A stretch of 64,000 bases of DNA from Occallatibacter gabretensis. GTDB taxonomy: Bacteria > Acidobacteriota > Terriglobia > Terriglobales > Acidobacteriaceae. Positions 43,508-53,392 of this stretch are shown here, in pieces. The stretch is taken from NCBI RefSeq assembly GCF_001449115.1, contig NZ_LAIJ01000012.1, forward strand, positions 1-64,000. Reading direction: 5' to 3'. Made by a program: the position numbers and the translations under genes. The notes below the pieces were generated by a model. The model did no database searches. It was not told the DNA's origin and saw nothing but the letters and a program-made list of their open reading frames with translations. How positions within the stretch are numbered: the first letter of the stretch is position 1; each line of letters starts with the position of its first letter.

Positions 43508-44938
43508 CTAAAACAAGTTCCAAAGCGACTGGTTGTATACCTCATGGTGATACTGCACCTCAGGTCCCTTCACGAAAGTCCCGAGAGCCCTGGGGCAGCG
43601 ATCCGCGGCAGCCTGCTTCAGTTCCGCAAAGCGGCCCTGCACATCCGCTCCCAGAATCTCTGCAACCCACTTTGACTTCCTGAAATCCTCAATGGCCTGC
43701 TGAACGTTGTCGGGCAGATAACGGCTGGCCTGGCGCAGATTTTTGATCTCCGCCTTGGTGCCGTCAATGCCCGTCTTGAAGATGGAGTAGAGCGCGAGAT
43801 ACGGGTTCGCATCTGGAGCCACCGAGCGAACTTCCACGCGCATCGACTTCGAGTTGCCAATGGGCACGCGCACCATGGAGCCGCGATCCGTGGCTGAAGC
43901 CTTGATCTGGTTCGGCGCCTCAAAGTGCGGGTCCAGGCGGCGATAGGCGTTCACGCTCGGGTTCAGAATGAGGCAGATATCAAGCGCGCGCGACAAAATA
44001 CGGTCGATAAAATCCCAGCCGAACTCCGAAAGCTTCTCCTGGCCGTGTGCATCCCACATCAGGTTGGTCTTGTTATGTGACACCGAGAGATTCGTGTGCA
44101 TGCCGGAGCCATTCACTCCGACGACGGGCTTCGGCAGGAAGCTCGCCGTGTATCCCATGTTGGTAGCAATCTGGCGGGTCAACAGCTTGTAGAGCTGTAT
44201 CTGGTCCGCGGCGGCAACAACCTCGCCGTAGCCATAGTTAATCTCAAACTGGCTGGGCGCAACCTCCGGGTGGTCCTTCTCGTTCTGGAAGCCCATGGCA
44301 CGCTGCACTTCAGCTGCAGTGTCAATGAACTGGCGCAGCGGATCAAGCGGAAGCGAGTGGTAGTAACCGCCAGTGTTTACGTAATCGAACTTGCCGGTGA
44401 GATGGAAGTTCTTTTCCGCATCCTTGCCCGCGAACAGGAAGCCTTCAATCTCGTTCGCTGCATTCAACGTGTAGCCCTTTTCGGCGTACAGCTTGTCGGA
44501 GTATGCCTTGAGAACGCCGCGCAAATCGCCGGAGTAGGGAGTGCCATCCTTGTCGATGACAATGCCGAAGACCAGCACCTTGCCTGTGCCGAACACATCC
44601 GCCGGAACCCAGTAAAACGCGCTCCAGTCAATGCCGAGCCGCAGATCGCTCTCCTTCTGCGCGGTAAAACCGCGAATAGATGAGCCGTCAAAGGTCAGGT
44701 TCTCGTAGCTGTTCAGCAGGAACTTCTTGTCGTAATCGAGCAGGTGAAGCCGGCCTTCCAGGTCGGAGAAGAGAACCGTTACAGCCTTGATGCGCTTTTC
44801 TTCGGCCAGGTAGTTCAGACGCTTATCGCGGATTTCGTCAATAGGGACGCGGTTGATGCGGTCGGTCTTGGCTGCCAGGTTCAGTTCTTCCAGCTCGTCA
44901 TACGGAAGCGCCAGAAAATTGCGGTACTCAATGGACAT
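43508..44938 (-). CDS. glnA: Glutamine synthetase
   Basis: Makes glutamine from glutamate, ammonia and ATP. A 476-residue type I-like chain: NLTFDGSSIRGF, NEIEGFLF (metal Glu), APSQFEINYG, VVGVNGSGMHTNLS and NPSVNAYRRLDPHFEAPN are the standard glutamate, ammonia and metal segments. The adenylylation-loop tyrosine motif of enterobacterial GlnA is not visible in the corresponding C-terminal region (ASRYLPDNVQQAIEDF), so it may not be covalently regulated. The start is ATG 44938, with no strong SD. The upstream 426 bp (44939-45364) are a gap. Confidence 0.95.
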   Translation of the reverse strand: MSIEYRNFLALPYDELEELNLAAKTDRINRVPIDEIRDKRLNYLAEEKRIKAVTVLFSDLEGRLHLLDYDKKFLLNSYENLTFDGSSIRGFTAQKESDLRLGIDWSAFYWVPADVFGTGKVLVFGIVIDKDGTPYSGDLRGVLKAYSDKLYAEKGYTLNAANEIEGFLFAGKDAEKNFHLTGKFDYVNTGGYYHSLPLDPLRQFIDTAAEVQRAMGFQNEKDHPEVAPSQFEINYGYGEVVAAADQIQLYKLLTRQIATNMGYTASFLPKPVVGVNGSGMHTNLSVSHNKTNLMWDAHGQEKLSEFGWDFIDRILSRALDICLILNPSVNAYRRLDPHFEAPNQIKASATDRGSMVRVPIGNSKSMRVEVRSVAPDANPYLALYSIFKTGIDGTKAEIKNLRQASRYLPDNVQQAIEDFRKSKWVAEILGADVQGRFAELKQAAADRCPRALGTFVKGPEVQYHHEVYNQSLWNLF

Positions 44939-45364
44939 GAAACTCCTTCAGGTGCGAAATAAAGGTTTGCGAACAGATCAGTCTAGGGTTCGGCTCATAA
45001 GGATCGCATAAACACTTGCAGAGGCTCTCCTGCAGCGCCGGGCATCTAAGGATTGTCAAGAACAGAATAGCAACCAGAAACGGGGAGGATGCAAGCAAAT
45101 CGGACGCCATCCAGCAACGAATTCTCGCCGTGGCAGTTTGGCGGCGCCGTAAAAATGCAATGCTGGCGGCATCAGAAAGGAAGGTTGAATTGCCACATTA
45201 CTGTAAAGATGCGATAAGGAATCTGTTAGAATCCACGGAATAGCCATTTATTTCTTTATCGATTGTTGCCGGAAAGACTTCGAACTTAGCCCAGTTGAAA
45301 TAACTAAAACAACGTTTTACCCGGCGCAGAGCAAATTCTGCAGGGAGAGTTTCAGGGGGCAGTT
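44939..45364. other. Gene-free interval between glnA and a soluble histidine kinase
   Basis: This 426-bp interval contains the divergent promoters of glnA and the kinase operon. A -10-like TTAGAAT lies near 45226-45232 on the plus strand. No open frame with family character, no palindrome and no RNA structure stood out. Confidence 0.6.
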
Positions 45365-45385
45365 TTGTCAGGGTTTCCCGTACCA

Positions 45386-46687
45386 ATGCGCGACCCGGCC
45401 AACCGGGCCCAGAAACGCGCACAGGCTAAGGGTAGTATTCGGCGGATTGTGGCCGGATTGCGCGCGGCAGCGTCCCCACGGCAGAACCCCAAAGCGGCCG
45501 ATCCAGTCCCCACGGATGTGCGTTCAGCGGAGTGGGAGATGAGCAGCCTGCACGAGCTCACGCGGCGTACTCTGCAGCTTGATTTGCATCTTGAGCCTGG
45601 ACCGCGCCTCATTGAGCTTATCTACGAAATCTTCGCGCTGGAAGCTGTAGCTATCTTTGACCGCGATCTGCATGCCGTGTATCAGGCCGGCGAGTGGAGC
45701 AAAGATCCCGGAGAACTCGCGCAGAATGTGTATCACTTCGAGACAACCTCCGACGATGTGACGACCGGCATCAGCAGGCGCGTTCTGCGCCTCGGGGCCG
45801 TGCCCGTCGGCAGCCTGGTGCTGCGCGGCGAAACTTCTCCGCTGGTGAATGATGCCATTGGGGATATAGCGGCCATGACCTTCGATCGTTACCGGGCAAC
45901 CGCGAATGAGAGCCGCATTGAGGCCGAACGCGAGGCCGAACAGTTGCGGACAGCAGTACTCGACGGCCTTGCTCATGCCTACAAAACGCCACTGACCGCC
46001 ATTCGCGCTGCTGCCAGCGGCCTGCAGGAGATGCAGAGAAAGCTTAGTCCCGCGCAGGCTGACCTCGTGGAGCTGATTGACGATCAGGCGCGACTGCTCA
46101 GCGACCTGACCACGCGCCTGCTCCAGACAGCACGGCTGGCAGGCAGTGACGGAGAGGCCAGTCAGATAGCCTTTAAGCTGCAAATTTCCACGGTATCCGC
46201 GGCCAGTCTCTTGGAAGAGGCATGCACGCTGCTGGGCGAGCGCGCTGCCGACACGCAACTGGAGTCGCCGGACGAAAAACTGGCGCTGCGCTGCGATCGG
46301 CAGATGATATCCCTGCTGCTCGCGCAATATGTGGAAAATGCCTGCAAATACTCTGACCTGGGCACACCGATTGTGATGCGCGCCGAGCGCACGGGCGATG
46401 AAGTAATTTTCTCCGTACGGAACTTCGGGCCGGTCATTCCGCAGTCAGATCGCGAGCGCATCTTCGATCGTTTCTACCGCTCGGCCTCCGGCGTTGCGCA
46501 CGCGGCGGGCACGGGCATTGGGCTTTCCGTGGCCAAGCGCGTTGCGCTGGCGCATGGCGGATCGGTATGGGCAGCAAGCGGCGCAGAGGAAGGAACTACT
46601 TTCTTTGCCGCAATTCCGCTCGCACCGGCAAATGAGACAGACGCGGCTCCTGCAGCCGCGAACCAAAAGAGGAGTTCGGCTTTATGA
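45386..46687 (+). CDS. Soluble sensor histidine kinase
   Basis: A 433-residue kinase without membrane helices. The N-terminal half (about 55-175) resembles a GAF-like sensor (LIELIYEIFALEAVAIFDRDLHAVY). HisKA with acceptor His in GLAHAYKTPLTAI, then ATPase motifs ENACKYS, RNFGPVI and GTGIGLSVAKRV. The HAYKTPL acceptor differs from the more common HELRTPL form. The ATG at 45386 or TTG at 45365 is possible; GGGGG lies before the TTG. It overlaps the next gene by 4 bp, so it partners the OmpR-type regulator. Confidence 0.88.
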   Translation: MRDPANRAQKRAQAKGSIRRIVAGLRAAASPRQNPKAADPVPTDVRSAEWEMSSLHELTRRTLQLDLHLEPGPRLIELIYEIFALEAVAIFDRDLHAVYQAGEWSKDPGELAQNVYHFETTSDDVTTGISRRVLRLGAVPVGSLVLRGETSPLVNDAIGDIAAMTFDRYRATANESRIEAEREAEQLRTAVLDGLAHAYKTPLTAIRAAASGLQEMQRKLSPAQADLVELIDDQARLLSDLTTRLLQTARLAGSDGEASQIAFKLQISTVSAASLLEEACTLLGERAADTQLESPDEKLALRCDRQMISLLLAQYVENACKYSDLGTPIVMRAERTGDEVIFSVRNFGPVIPQSDRERIFDRFYRSASGVAHAAGTGIGLSVAKRVALAHGGSVWAASGAEEGTTFFAAIPLAPANETDAAPAAANQKRSSAL

Positions 46688-47466
46688 CCCAGACGCAGAC
46701 AGCACTGCGCGTATTGATTGTGGATGACGAACCGGCAATTCGCCGCGCCCTTAGGCCTCCGTTGTCGGAGTTGGGATTTGAAGTAGCCGAGGCCTCGCGT
46801 GGTGAGATTGCGCTGGAGATGCTGCGCGCCGAGCCCTATGACGTGGTCCTGCTCGATGTAAATATGCCCGGCATTGGCGGCCTGGAAACGTTGCGGCGGA
46901 TTCGCGCAGCCTCGCCTCGTCTACCGATTCTGATGCTGACCGTTCGCGATACCGAAGACGAAAAGGTGCATGCGCTTGAGGCCGGCGCAGATGACTACGT
47001 CACCAAGCCCTTCAGCGTACGCGAACTGGTGGCACGTATTCGTGCCACGGTGCGCCGCGTGCAGCAGCCGCAGCGGCCAGACGATGCCCCGATTGAGATC
47101 GGCGAGATCAAGTTGAATCCCCCTCGGCGCCTGGTCACAAGGCGCGGCCAGCCCATTCACCTTACGCGCAAGGAGTTCGACATCCTCCATTGCCTCATGA
47201 GCCGCGCCGGTCGCGTAGTCACGTATGCCCGGCTGCTTACCGCGGTGTGGGGTGCGGATTGTCGCGAAGAGGTTGAGTATTTGCGGACCTTTGTGCGCCA
47301 GCTTCGCAAGAAGATCGAGGATGATCCGGCGCGGCCCGTCTACCTGCTCACCGATATTTACGTTGGCTACCGCTTTGCCGATCAGCAGATGCTGGAAGAG
47401 GCGCACGCGGCACGCGAGCCCGGCTCGCCTGACAGCGTGGTGCCCGCTGCAGCCGCTCAGGACTGA
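46684..47466 (+). CDS. OmpR/PhoB-type response regulator
   Basis: A 260-residue regulator. Receiver residues 8-120 have D14-D15 acids, phospho-acceptor D58 in VVLLDVNMP, the LMLTVRD T/S position and K in YVTKPFS. A winged-helix DNA-binding domain occupies about 140-235 (HLTRKEFDILHCLMSRAGRVVT, FVRQLRKKIEDDPARPVYLLTD). The C-terminal 25 residues are a variable tail. Overlaps its kinase by 4 bp (ATGA). Confidence 0.93.
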   Translation: MTQTQTALRVLIVDDEPAIRRALRPPLSELGFEVAEASRGEIALEMLRAEPYDVVLLDVNMPGIGGLETLRRIRAASPRLPILMLTVRDTEDEKVHALEAGADDYVTKPFSVRELVARIRATVRRVQQPQRPDDAPIEIGEIKLNPPRRLVTRRGQPIHLTRKEFDILHCLMSRAGRVVTYARLLTAVWGADCREEVEYLRTFVRQLRKKIEDDPARPVYLLTDIYVGYRFADQQMLEEAHAAREPGSPDSVVPAAAAQD

Positions 47467-47538
47467 GTCAGAATTGAAACTGTCCCAATCGTGTCGTGGC
47501 TCCCATCTGCCGCGCTGCTAACATGATGCTGCAACCCT

Positions 47539-50190
47539 ATGCGCGAGCATCTTGCCACACTCGTTGAAGATTTTCGCCGCTACGGGCATGAGATTGCCGT
47601 GGTGCGTACGGAGGGCAATCGCCGCCGCGCGGCCACCTACGGCGAGATTGCAAACCTTGCAGGGCGCTTCGCCGCTCTTCTGGAAGCACATCATGTCGCA
47701 CCCGGCGATCGCGTTCTGATCTGGGGTGAAAACTCCGCCGAGTGGGTTGCCGCATTTCACGGCTGCATTCTGCGCGGCGCGCTTGCAGTGCCTCTTGATG
47801 CCTTCGGCAGCGCAGAATTCGCGGCCCGCATCGCTGCCGACGTGCAGCCCAGGGTGGCCGTGGGCGATGCAAACCTGTTGAAGCAACTCCCCTCGGATGC
47901 GGATCATCACTTCCCACTCATTGCCTTTGAAAACTGGCCCACAGCTTTGCCGCAGAATGAACTTGGCCCAGTGCAAGGCCTCAACCGCGAAACGCCTCTG
48001 CAGATTCTCTTCACCTCCGGCACCACCGGCGACCCCAAAGGCATCGTGCACACCCACGGCAATGTGCTTGCCAGCATAGGTCCCATCGAGCAGGCCGCAC
48101 AGAGTTATATGCGCTATGAAAAATATGTGCATCCGCTGCGGTTTCTGCACACGCTGCCGCTCAGCCATGTCTTTGGGCAAACCATGGGCCTCTGGATTCC
48201 ACCCATCTTCCGCGCTGAAGTTCACTTTGAAAGCCGTCTCGTCGCGCCCCGTCTGATCGAGACCATCCAGCGCGAACGTATCTCTGTCCTTGCAGCTGTT
48301 CCGCGCGTCTTCGCGCTTCTCAAAACACATCTTGAAGCCTCCATTCCCAATCTCTCCAAGCGTGTTGCAGAATCCCGCGCCAAACCCGCAGGCAAATTCG
48401 GCTGGAAGCGCTGGTGGTGGTTTCGCAAAGTACATCGGGCCTTCGGGTTCAAATTCTGGGCGCTCATCTCCGGCGGCGGCGCGCTTTCTCCCAGCGTCGA
48501 AGAATTCTGGAACGCGCTCGGGTTCGTACTCGTACAGGGCTACGGCATGACGGAGACCACGGCGCTCATTACGCTCAACCACCCCTTCCGCGTGGCCAAG
48601 GGCACCATCGGTAAGCCACTCCCCGGACGCGAAGTAAAAATCGGCGCCGACGGCGAAGTGCTCGTACGCGGCCCAATGATCTCAAGCGCAACGTGGTCCG
48701 GAGGCGAGTTGCACCAGCGCCAGGACGAATGGCTATCCACGGGCGATCTCGCCGAAGCGCAGGAAACAGGTGAGCTGAAGTTCCTCGGCCGCAAGAGTGA
48801 AGTCATCGTCACCGCATCGGGCGTAAATATTCACCCGGAAGATCTGGAAGCAATCATTGAGCAACAGCCAGGCGTGGTGGCATGCGCGGTCGTAGCTCTC
48901 GAAACCCCATCCGGTCCTGAGCCATGCGCAGTGCTCGCCATGCGCGGTGCAAGTGAAGGCGCTCCCGATGCAATCGAGCAGGCCAACACGCGTCTGGCGG
49001 ATTTCCAGCGCGTGCGCCGCTGGCTGCTATGGCCAGAGCCGGACCTGCCGCGCACCACAACCGGAAAGGTTCGTCGCAAAGCAGTCTCCGAATGGGTTCA
49101 TAGCGTCGAAGCCGCTCGGCTCGGCCTTCGTTCAGAGACAGCTTTCGCGCCTTCATCGGATTGGCTCTTGCACTTGATCGCTGGAATCACCGGCGAGACA
49201 CCGCACAACGTGGGCGACGAACTGCGGCTCGATGAAGACCTACATCTCGACAGTCTGGGTCGCGTACAGCTTGCCGCCGCAATTGAACAGAAACTGGGAA
49301 TGCCGCCCGAGTCCGGCTTTCTCGAAGAGATTCGCACGCTGGGCGAGCTACGCGCACTGGCGGGTGGTGTCGGATCAATCTCGGATTCCGCGTCATCGAG
49401 CGCTTCGCAAACTCGCCAGCCCTCACTGTCAAGCGAAACTTCAGCCGCTCCGATCCCAGCCGCACAGCGTAATTACACGTATTCACTCTGGCCGTGGATC
49501 TGGCCTGTGCAAACACTGCGCGTTGTATTTCAGGAGGCGATTGCACAGCCTCTGACATGGTTCCTTGCTGCTCCGCGCGTAACGGCGCCTGCTGATTTGC
49601 GTGCCGCCCTCCACACCACCGGTCCAATGCTCATCATCGCCAACCACATCTCCGCGTATGATGGGCCGCTCGTGCAATACGCGCTACCCGGTAAGCTGCG
49701 CCGACACCTCGCGACGGCCATGTCTGGTGAAATGCTGGACGACATGCTCCACTTCCGCAATCCCGAGCGCGGCCCGCGTTACGGCAAGTTCTCGCCCTTC
49801 GGCCCCATCGCATGGTTCCTCGCCACGGTGCTCTATAACGTCTTCCCGCTCCCACGCACGCGCGACTTTCAGCGCAGCTTCACCCATGCAGGCCACGCGC
49901 TGGACCGCGGCTTTAATGTGCTTGTCTTTCCGGAAGGCACACGTTCGGAGTCCGGCAAACTGGCCCCATTCCGGCAGGGAATCGGACTGCTGGTAAAGCA
50001 GTCCGGCGTGCCCGTCCTTCCAGTAGCGTTGCTCGGTCTCGGCGATCTGAAACAAAAAGGCCGCGGCTGGTTTCGCTCCGGCAAAATCGAAATACGCGTC
50101 GGCGAACCCATTCGCTTCGATCGCGATGTCACCGAGGCGCAGATCACCGAGCTTTTGCACGCTGAGACACAGCGGCTTCTAACGCAGTAA
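47539..50190 (+). CDS. Acyl-ligase - acyl-carrier - acyltransferase fusion
   Basis: An 883-residue cytoplasmic three-part protein. Residues ~1-505 are an AMP-binding ligase (LFTSGTTGDPKGIVHTH, GYGMTETTAL, LSTGDL, and a lysine near the end of the domain in TTGKVRRKA). Residues ~535-615 are an acyl-carrier-like domain with phosphopantetheine serine S572 in LHLDSLGRV. Residues ~685-883 are a PlsC-type acyltransferase (NHISAYDGP, FPEGTRSESGKLAPFRQG, VLPVALLGLGD). It resembles Aas-type acyl-ACP synthetase/lysophospholipid acyltransferases, but with its own carrier domain. Probably activates a fatty acid and transfers it to a lysophospholipid or other acceptor. The start codon lacks a clear SD. Confidence 0.88.
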   Translation: MREHLATLVEDFRRYGHEIAVVRTEGNRRRAATYGEIANLAGRFAALLEAHHVAPGDRVLIWGENSAEWVAAFHGCILRGALAVPLDAFGSAEFAARIAADVQPRVAVGDANLLKQLPSDADHHFPLIAFENWPTALPQNELGPVQGLNRETPLQILFTSGTTGDPKGIVHTHGNVLASIGPIEQAAQSYMRYEKYVHPLRFLHTLPLSHVFGQTMGLWIPPIFRAEVHFESRLVAPRLIETIQRERISVLAAVPRVFALLKTHLEASIPNLSKRVAESRAKPAGKFGWKRWWWFRKVHRAFGFKFWALISGGGALSPSVEEFWNALGFVLVQGYGMTETTALITLNHPFRVAKGTIGKPLPGREVKIGADGEVLVRGPMISSATWSGGELHQRQDEWLSTGDLAEAQETGELKFLGRKSEVIVTASGVNIHPEDLEAIIEQQPGVVACAVVALETPSGPEPCAVLAMRGASEGAPDAIEQANTRLADFQRVRRWLLWPEPDLPRTTTGKVRRKAVSEWVHSVEAARLGLRSETAFAPSSDWLLHLIAGITGETPHNVGDELRLDEDLHLDSLGRVQLAAAIEQKLGMPPESGFLEEIRTLGELRALAGGVGSISDSASSSASQTRQPSLSSETSAAPIPAAQRNYTYSLWPWIWPVQTLRVVFQEAIAQPLTWFLAAPRVTAPADLRAALHTTGPMLIIANHISAYDGPLVQYALPGKLRRHLATAMSGEMLDDMLHFRNPERGPRYGKFSPFGPIAWFLATVLYNVFPLPRTRDFQRSFTHAGHALDRGFNVLVFPEGTRSESGKLAPFRQGIGLLVKQSGVPVLPVALLGLGDLKQKGRGWFRSGKIEIRVGEPIRFDRDVTEAQITELLHAETQRLLTQ

Positions 50191-50202
50191 AGGGGCAGCG
50201 CA

Positions 50203-50532
50203 ATGGCTCGCGATAAAGGCCTCGAAACACTCATCGCCGAAGATCTCAATGGCCAATTTGGTCTATCGGAAAAGGCCATGTTCGGTGGATGGGCCTGGCT
50301 GCTCGATGGCAAGCTGCTGATTGGCGCGCGCGATACCGGCATGTTAGCGCGCGTTGGCGAAGACAATGAATCGTGGGCGCTAAAGATATCCGGCGTGATT
50401 CCCATGAGGATGCGAGACAAGAGAATGCGTGGGTGGGTGCGCGTAGATATAGGCCCATGCAGTGACGATGCGCTGCGTCGCAAGCTCATCGCCGCTGCAA
50501 TTGAGTTCGTCCTGACTTTGCCGGCAAAATAA
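50203..50532 (+). CDS. TfoX N-terminal domain protein
   Basis: A 109-residue protein with the TfoX N-terminal fold (residues 5-105: FGLSEKAMFGGWAWLLDGKLLIGA, RMRDKRMRGWVRVDIG). TfoX regulates competence genes in some Gammaproteobacteria; stand-alone N-domains have unknown function. It lies 12 bp after the acyl-ligase fusion and is likely in the same transcript. SD AAAGGGG before the ATG at 50203. Confidence 0.75.
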   Translation: MARDKGLETLIAEDLNGQFGLSEKAMFGGWAWLLDGKLLIGARDTGMLARVGEDNESWALKISGVIPMRMRDKRMRGWVRVDIGPCSDDALRRKLIAAAIEFVLTLPAK

Positions 50533-50542
50533 GAGGCAGTCT

Positions 50543-51373
50543 TTAACTGTTGTACCGCGCCTTCGGCGTAAAGTGGCAGGTTCCCCCAGCCAAAACGGGG
50601 TTCCATAGCGACATATCGGCAGGCTGTTCGCTCAATCCAAGAAAAAGTACCCCATCCGACGCAAGCAGCCTCTGAGTTTCAGCCAGCACCTTCTTGCGTG
50701 ACTCATTTGAAAAGTAAAGCATTACGTTACGAAGGAAAATCACATCGAATCGCTCGCCGAATGGCAGCGGAGTCTGGCAGAGATCGGCTTGCCGAAAGTT
50801 GCACATCTGCCGAATCTCCGGCTTGATCGCCCATTCCTCTCCTTGATGCTCAAAGAAACGGACCACGCAGCGCGCCGGTAGCCCGCGGTTGATCTCAATG
50901 CGGTGATAGCGGCCCGCGCTCGCGCGTGCAACCATCTCCGCGGAGAAATCTGTCCCCTCGATGCGAATCTCCCATGTAGCAAGCAGCGGAAAATGTTCAC
51001 GAAGCAGCATCGCCAGTGAGTATGCCTCCTGACCGGTGGAGCAGGCCGCGGACCAGAGGCGCAGCTTGCGCGTGCTCATGCGCTTTTCAATCAGGCCTGG
51101 CAGCAGTTCCTTGCGGAGCAGCTCAAAAGGCCTTCCATCGCGAAAGAAGCTTGTCTCATTGATCGTCATGGCCTCGGCCACGGCGCGTTCCAGCGCCGCG
51201 TCACGCTGCCTGCGAAGCTGTTCCACCAGCTCTCCGATGTGGCTCATCTCGCGATTCCGTAGCAGCCGCGCCAATCGCGTCTCAAAAAGATAATCGCGCG
51301 ATGGATCAAGCACATTGTGCGAAAGAGAATTCACCATCTCGCGCAGATAGTTGAAATCGGCCTGCATCCTCAC
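50543..51373 (-). CDS. cheR: Chemotaxis methyltransferase CheR
   Basis: SAM-dependent methyltransferase that methylates receptor glutamates. The 276 residues contain an N-terminal helical domain (about 1-80) and a Rossmann-like catalytic domain (about 85-275) with NETSFFRDGRPFELL, LWSAACSTGQEAYSLAML (SAM site) and FDVIFLRNVMLYFSN. Overlaps the cheB stop by 4 bp; last gene of the minus-strand che operon. Confidence 0.93.
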   Translation of the reverse strand: MRMQADFNYLREMVNSLSHNVLDPSRDYLFETRLARLLRNREMSHIGELVEQLRRQRDAALERAVAEAMTINETSFFRDGRPFELLRKELLPGLIEKRMSTRKLRLWSAACSTGQEAYSLAMLLREHFPLLATWEIRIEGTDFSAEMVARASAGRYHRIEINRGLPARCVVRFFEHQGEEWAIKPEIRQMCNFRQADLCQTPLPFGERFDVIFLRNVMLYFSNESRKKVLAETQRLLASDGVLFLGLSEQPADMSLWNPVLAGGTCHFTPKARYNS

Positions 51374-52509
51374 ACCGCCGATTCCCGAAGCATCATCGCT
51401 TCGCTATCAGGTTTAGCGCACAGGCGCAGAATCTCCGCCGCCATTCGTTGAACAGGCAACACAGTGTGCGCCAGATTTTCGTGAACAATTGCTCCCGGCA
51501 TACCCCACACTGCGCTGCTGGCCTCGTCCTGGGCAAGAATCGTCGCGCCCAAATCATAGAGAGCACGCGTACCGGTCAAACCGTCATGGCCCATGCCTGT
51601 GAGCATCACAGCCAGCAGGTTCCCGCCATAAACCTGCGCGGCTGACCGGAAGAGCACATCGACGGATGGCCGGCAGTGATTCTCCAGTGCCGCCTGATCC
51701 AGATGCAGCGTCAGCGGCTGCCCCGGTGCAGCCACCAGCTTCATATGCCAGTCGCCGCGGGCGATATAAATCCGCCCCGGGCGCACAGCCATTCCCTCTG
51801 CTGCTTCGCAAACCTCAGGAGCACAGCGCGTATTCAGCCGCTCCGCAAGTTGCCGCGTAAAAAGGTCAGGCATGTGCTGCACCACAAACACCGGCAGTGG
51901 AAATGACGCGGGCAGCGCAGGCAGAATCACATCAAGCGCCGCTGGGCCGCCAGTAGAAACGCCAATCACCACTGCAGCCGGGGCGGGGGAGTACGCGTGG
52001 CGCGCGGAAAGGTGCGGCATAGCAGTGGCAGGGGAGAGATTCTGCCTGCGTGTTGCAAACGGCAAGCTGCGGCGCATCGTGAGCGCGCGAATCTTCGGAA
52101 TCAGTTCTGCAGCCAGGGCCTGCGTGGCCGCCTCTCGGCTGGTTTGTCCTGTTGGCTTGGCCACATAATCGGACGCTCCGCTGGCAAGCGATTCAATGGT
52201 CACCTGTGCGCCGCGCTGCGTGAGTGCGCTGCACATGATGATAGGCAGCCGCGGAGCGCGCTCGCGCATCTGCTTGAGCGTCGCAAGACCATCCATTACA
52301 GGCATCTCCACATCCAGCAGAACAAGATCGGGCCGCACAACAGAAAGCGCGTTGAGTGCGGAAAGCCCGTCAGATGCCGTTCCGGCCACCTCCAGCGCGG
52401 AATCCGTCGAGACCACCGAGCGGAGCAAACTGCGCATCACTGCGGAGTCGTCCACTATAAGGACACGAATGCGGGACGCTGCGCGCGCCTCAGACTGTAA
52501 CTCCAGCAT
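51370..52509 (-). CDS. cheB: Chemotaxis methylesterase CheB
   Basis: A 379-residue response-regulator esterase. The receiver (residues 14-130) has D66 in LVLLDVEMP; the esterase domain (about 170-360) has the catalytic Ser-His-Asp set in GVSTGGPAALD, VVQHMPDLFTRQLAERL and GMGHDGLTGTRAL. Removes methyl groups from chemoreceptors in opposition to CheR. 3 bp after cheY, 4-bp overlap with cheR. Confidence 0.95.
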   Translation of the reverse strand: MLELQSEARAASRIRVLIVDDSAVMRSLLRSVVSTDSALEVAGTASDGLSALNALSVVRPDLVLLDVEMPVMDGLATLKQMRERAPRLPIIMCSALTQRGAQVTIESLASGASDYVAKPTGQTSREAATQALAAELIPKIRALTMRRSLPFATRRQNLSPATAMPHLSARHAYSPAPAAVVIGVSTGGPAALDVILPALPASFPLPVFVVQHMPDLFTRQLAERLNTRCAPEVCEAAEGMAVRPGRIYIARGDWHMKLVAAPGQPLTLHLDQAALENHCRPSVDVLFRSAAQVYGGNLLAVMLTGMGHDGLTGTRALYDLGATILAQDEASSAVWGMPGAIVHENLAHTVLPVQRMAAEILRLCAKPDSEAMMLRESAV

Positions 52510-52512
52510 CAG

Positions 52513-52881
52513 CTACGCCCCCACTAGGCCCATCATTGCCAGTTTGCCGGAGAGCGCTTCAGCTTCAAACGGCTTCATCAGGTACTCGTCCGCACCAGCG
52601 TCCAGTGCGCACAAAATGTTATCGTTCTCAGACCGCGTGGTCACCATCAGGACCTTCACAGAGGTATACCCCTCAGCCCGCATCTGGCACAGCATCTCCA
52701 GGCCGCTCATGATGGGCATATTCCAATCCAGCAGCGCCAGCTCGAATGGCGCAGATGCGCGAAGCGCCATCAGTCCGTCTGCGCCGTTGGCAGCCTCCTC
52801 GCACTCAATGCCAAGTGGCGCAAGCAGGCCGCGCAGATGATTGCGGATAAAGCGTGAGTCGTCGACAATAAGCGCTCGCAT
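52513..52881 (-). CDS. cheY: Chemotaxis response regulator CheY
   Basis: A 122-residue single receiver with D52 in LALLDWNMP, acidic D7-D8 and lysine in YLMKPFEAEAL. Start ATG 52881 follows GAGAGATT; an open extension to 52938 overlaps cheW and is not needed. Between cheW and cheB in the che operon. Confidence 0.9.
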   Translation of the reverse strand: MRALIVDDSRFIRNHLRGLLAPLGIECEEAANGADGLMALRASAPFELALLDWNMPIMSGLEMLCQMRAEGYTSVKVLMVTTRSENDNILCALDAGADEYLMKPFEAEALSGKLAMMGLVGA

Positions 52882-52906
52882 AATCTCTCCGTTCAGTAAA
52901 TGCGGC

Positions 52907-53392
52907 TCAGTTTGCTCTGGCCAGTTCAAGCGGGTCAATGCGTGCCGGGTCCAGCATGACCATCAGCCTGTCTTTGAGCTTGTATGTGCCCGCAAAGAAG
53001 GCCTTGGATCGCTCGTGAATCGTGGATGGATTAGGCTCAAAGTCTTCCTGCGAAACAGTAAGTACCTCGCGCACCGAGTCAACGATCAAGCCGAAGCAGC
53101 CGTTGGCGCTCTCCACCACCAGCAGATCAGGAACCTTGCCTTCAAGCGGCGGCATGCCCAGAAGCTGCCGCGCATTCACCGTCGTCAGCACATCGCCGCG
53201 ATAATGCACCAGCCCGCCCACAAAGGCTGGCGCCAGGGGCACAGTCTCAGGCTTGGTATCTCCCACAATCTCCAGAATGTGCGAGATGGGAAGACCATAA
53301 AGACCGTCGCCAAGATGAATCGAACAGACCTCGGCCATTTCGACAGCGGTCTCTTTCTTGCAGGAGCGAAGGCTGTTTGCCGCTGTGCTCAT
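52907..53392 (-). CDS. cheW: Chemotaxis scaffold CheW
   Basis: A 161-residue CheW-fold adaptor that links CheA to receptors. DGLYGLPISHILEIV, FVGGLVHYRGDVLTTVNARQLLG and LVVESANGCFGLIVDSVREV are the standard CheW strands. Start overlaps the cheA stop by 4 bp (ATGA). Confidence 0.92.
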   Translation of the reverse strand: MSTAANSLRSCKKETAVEMAEVCSIHLGDGLYGLPISHILEIVGDTKPETVPLAPAFVGGLVHYRGDVLTTVNARQLLGMPPLEGKVPDLLVVESANGCFGLIVDSVREVLTVSQEDFEPNPSTIHERSKAFFAGTYKLKDRLMVMLDPARIDPLELARAN

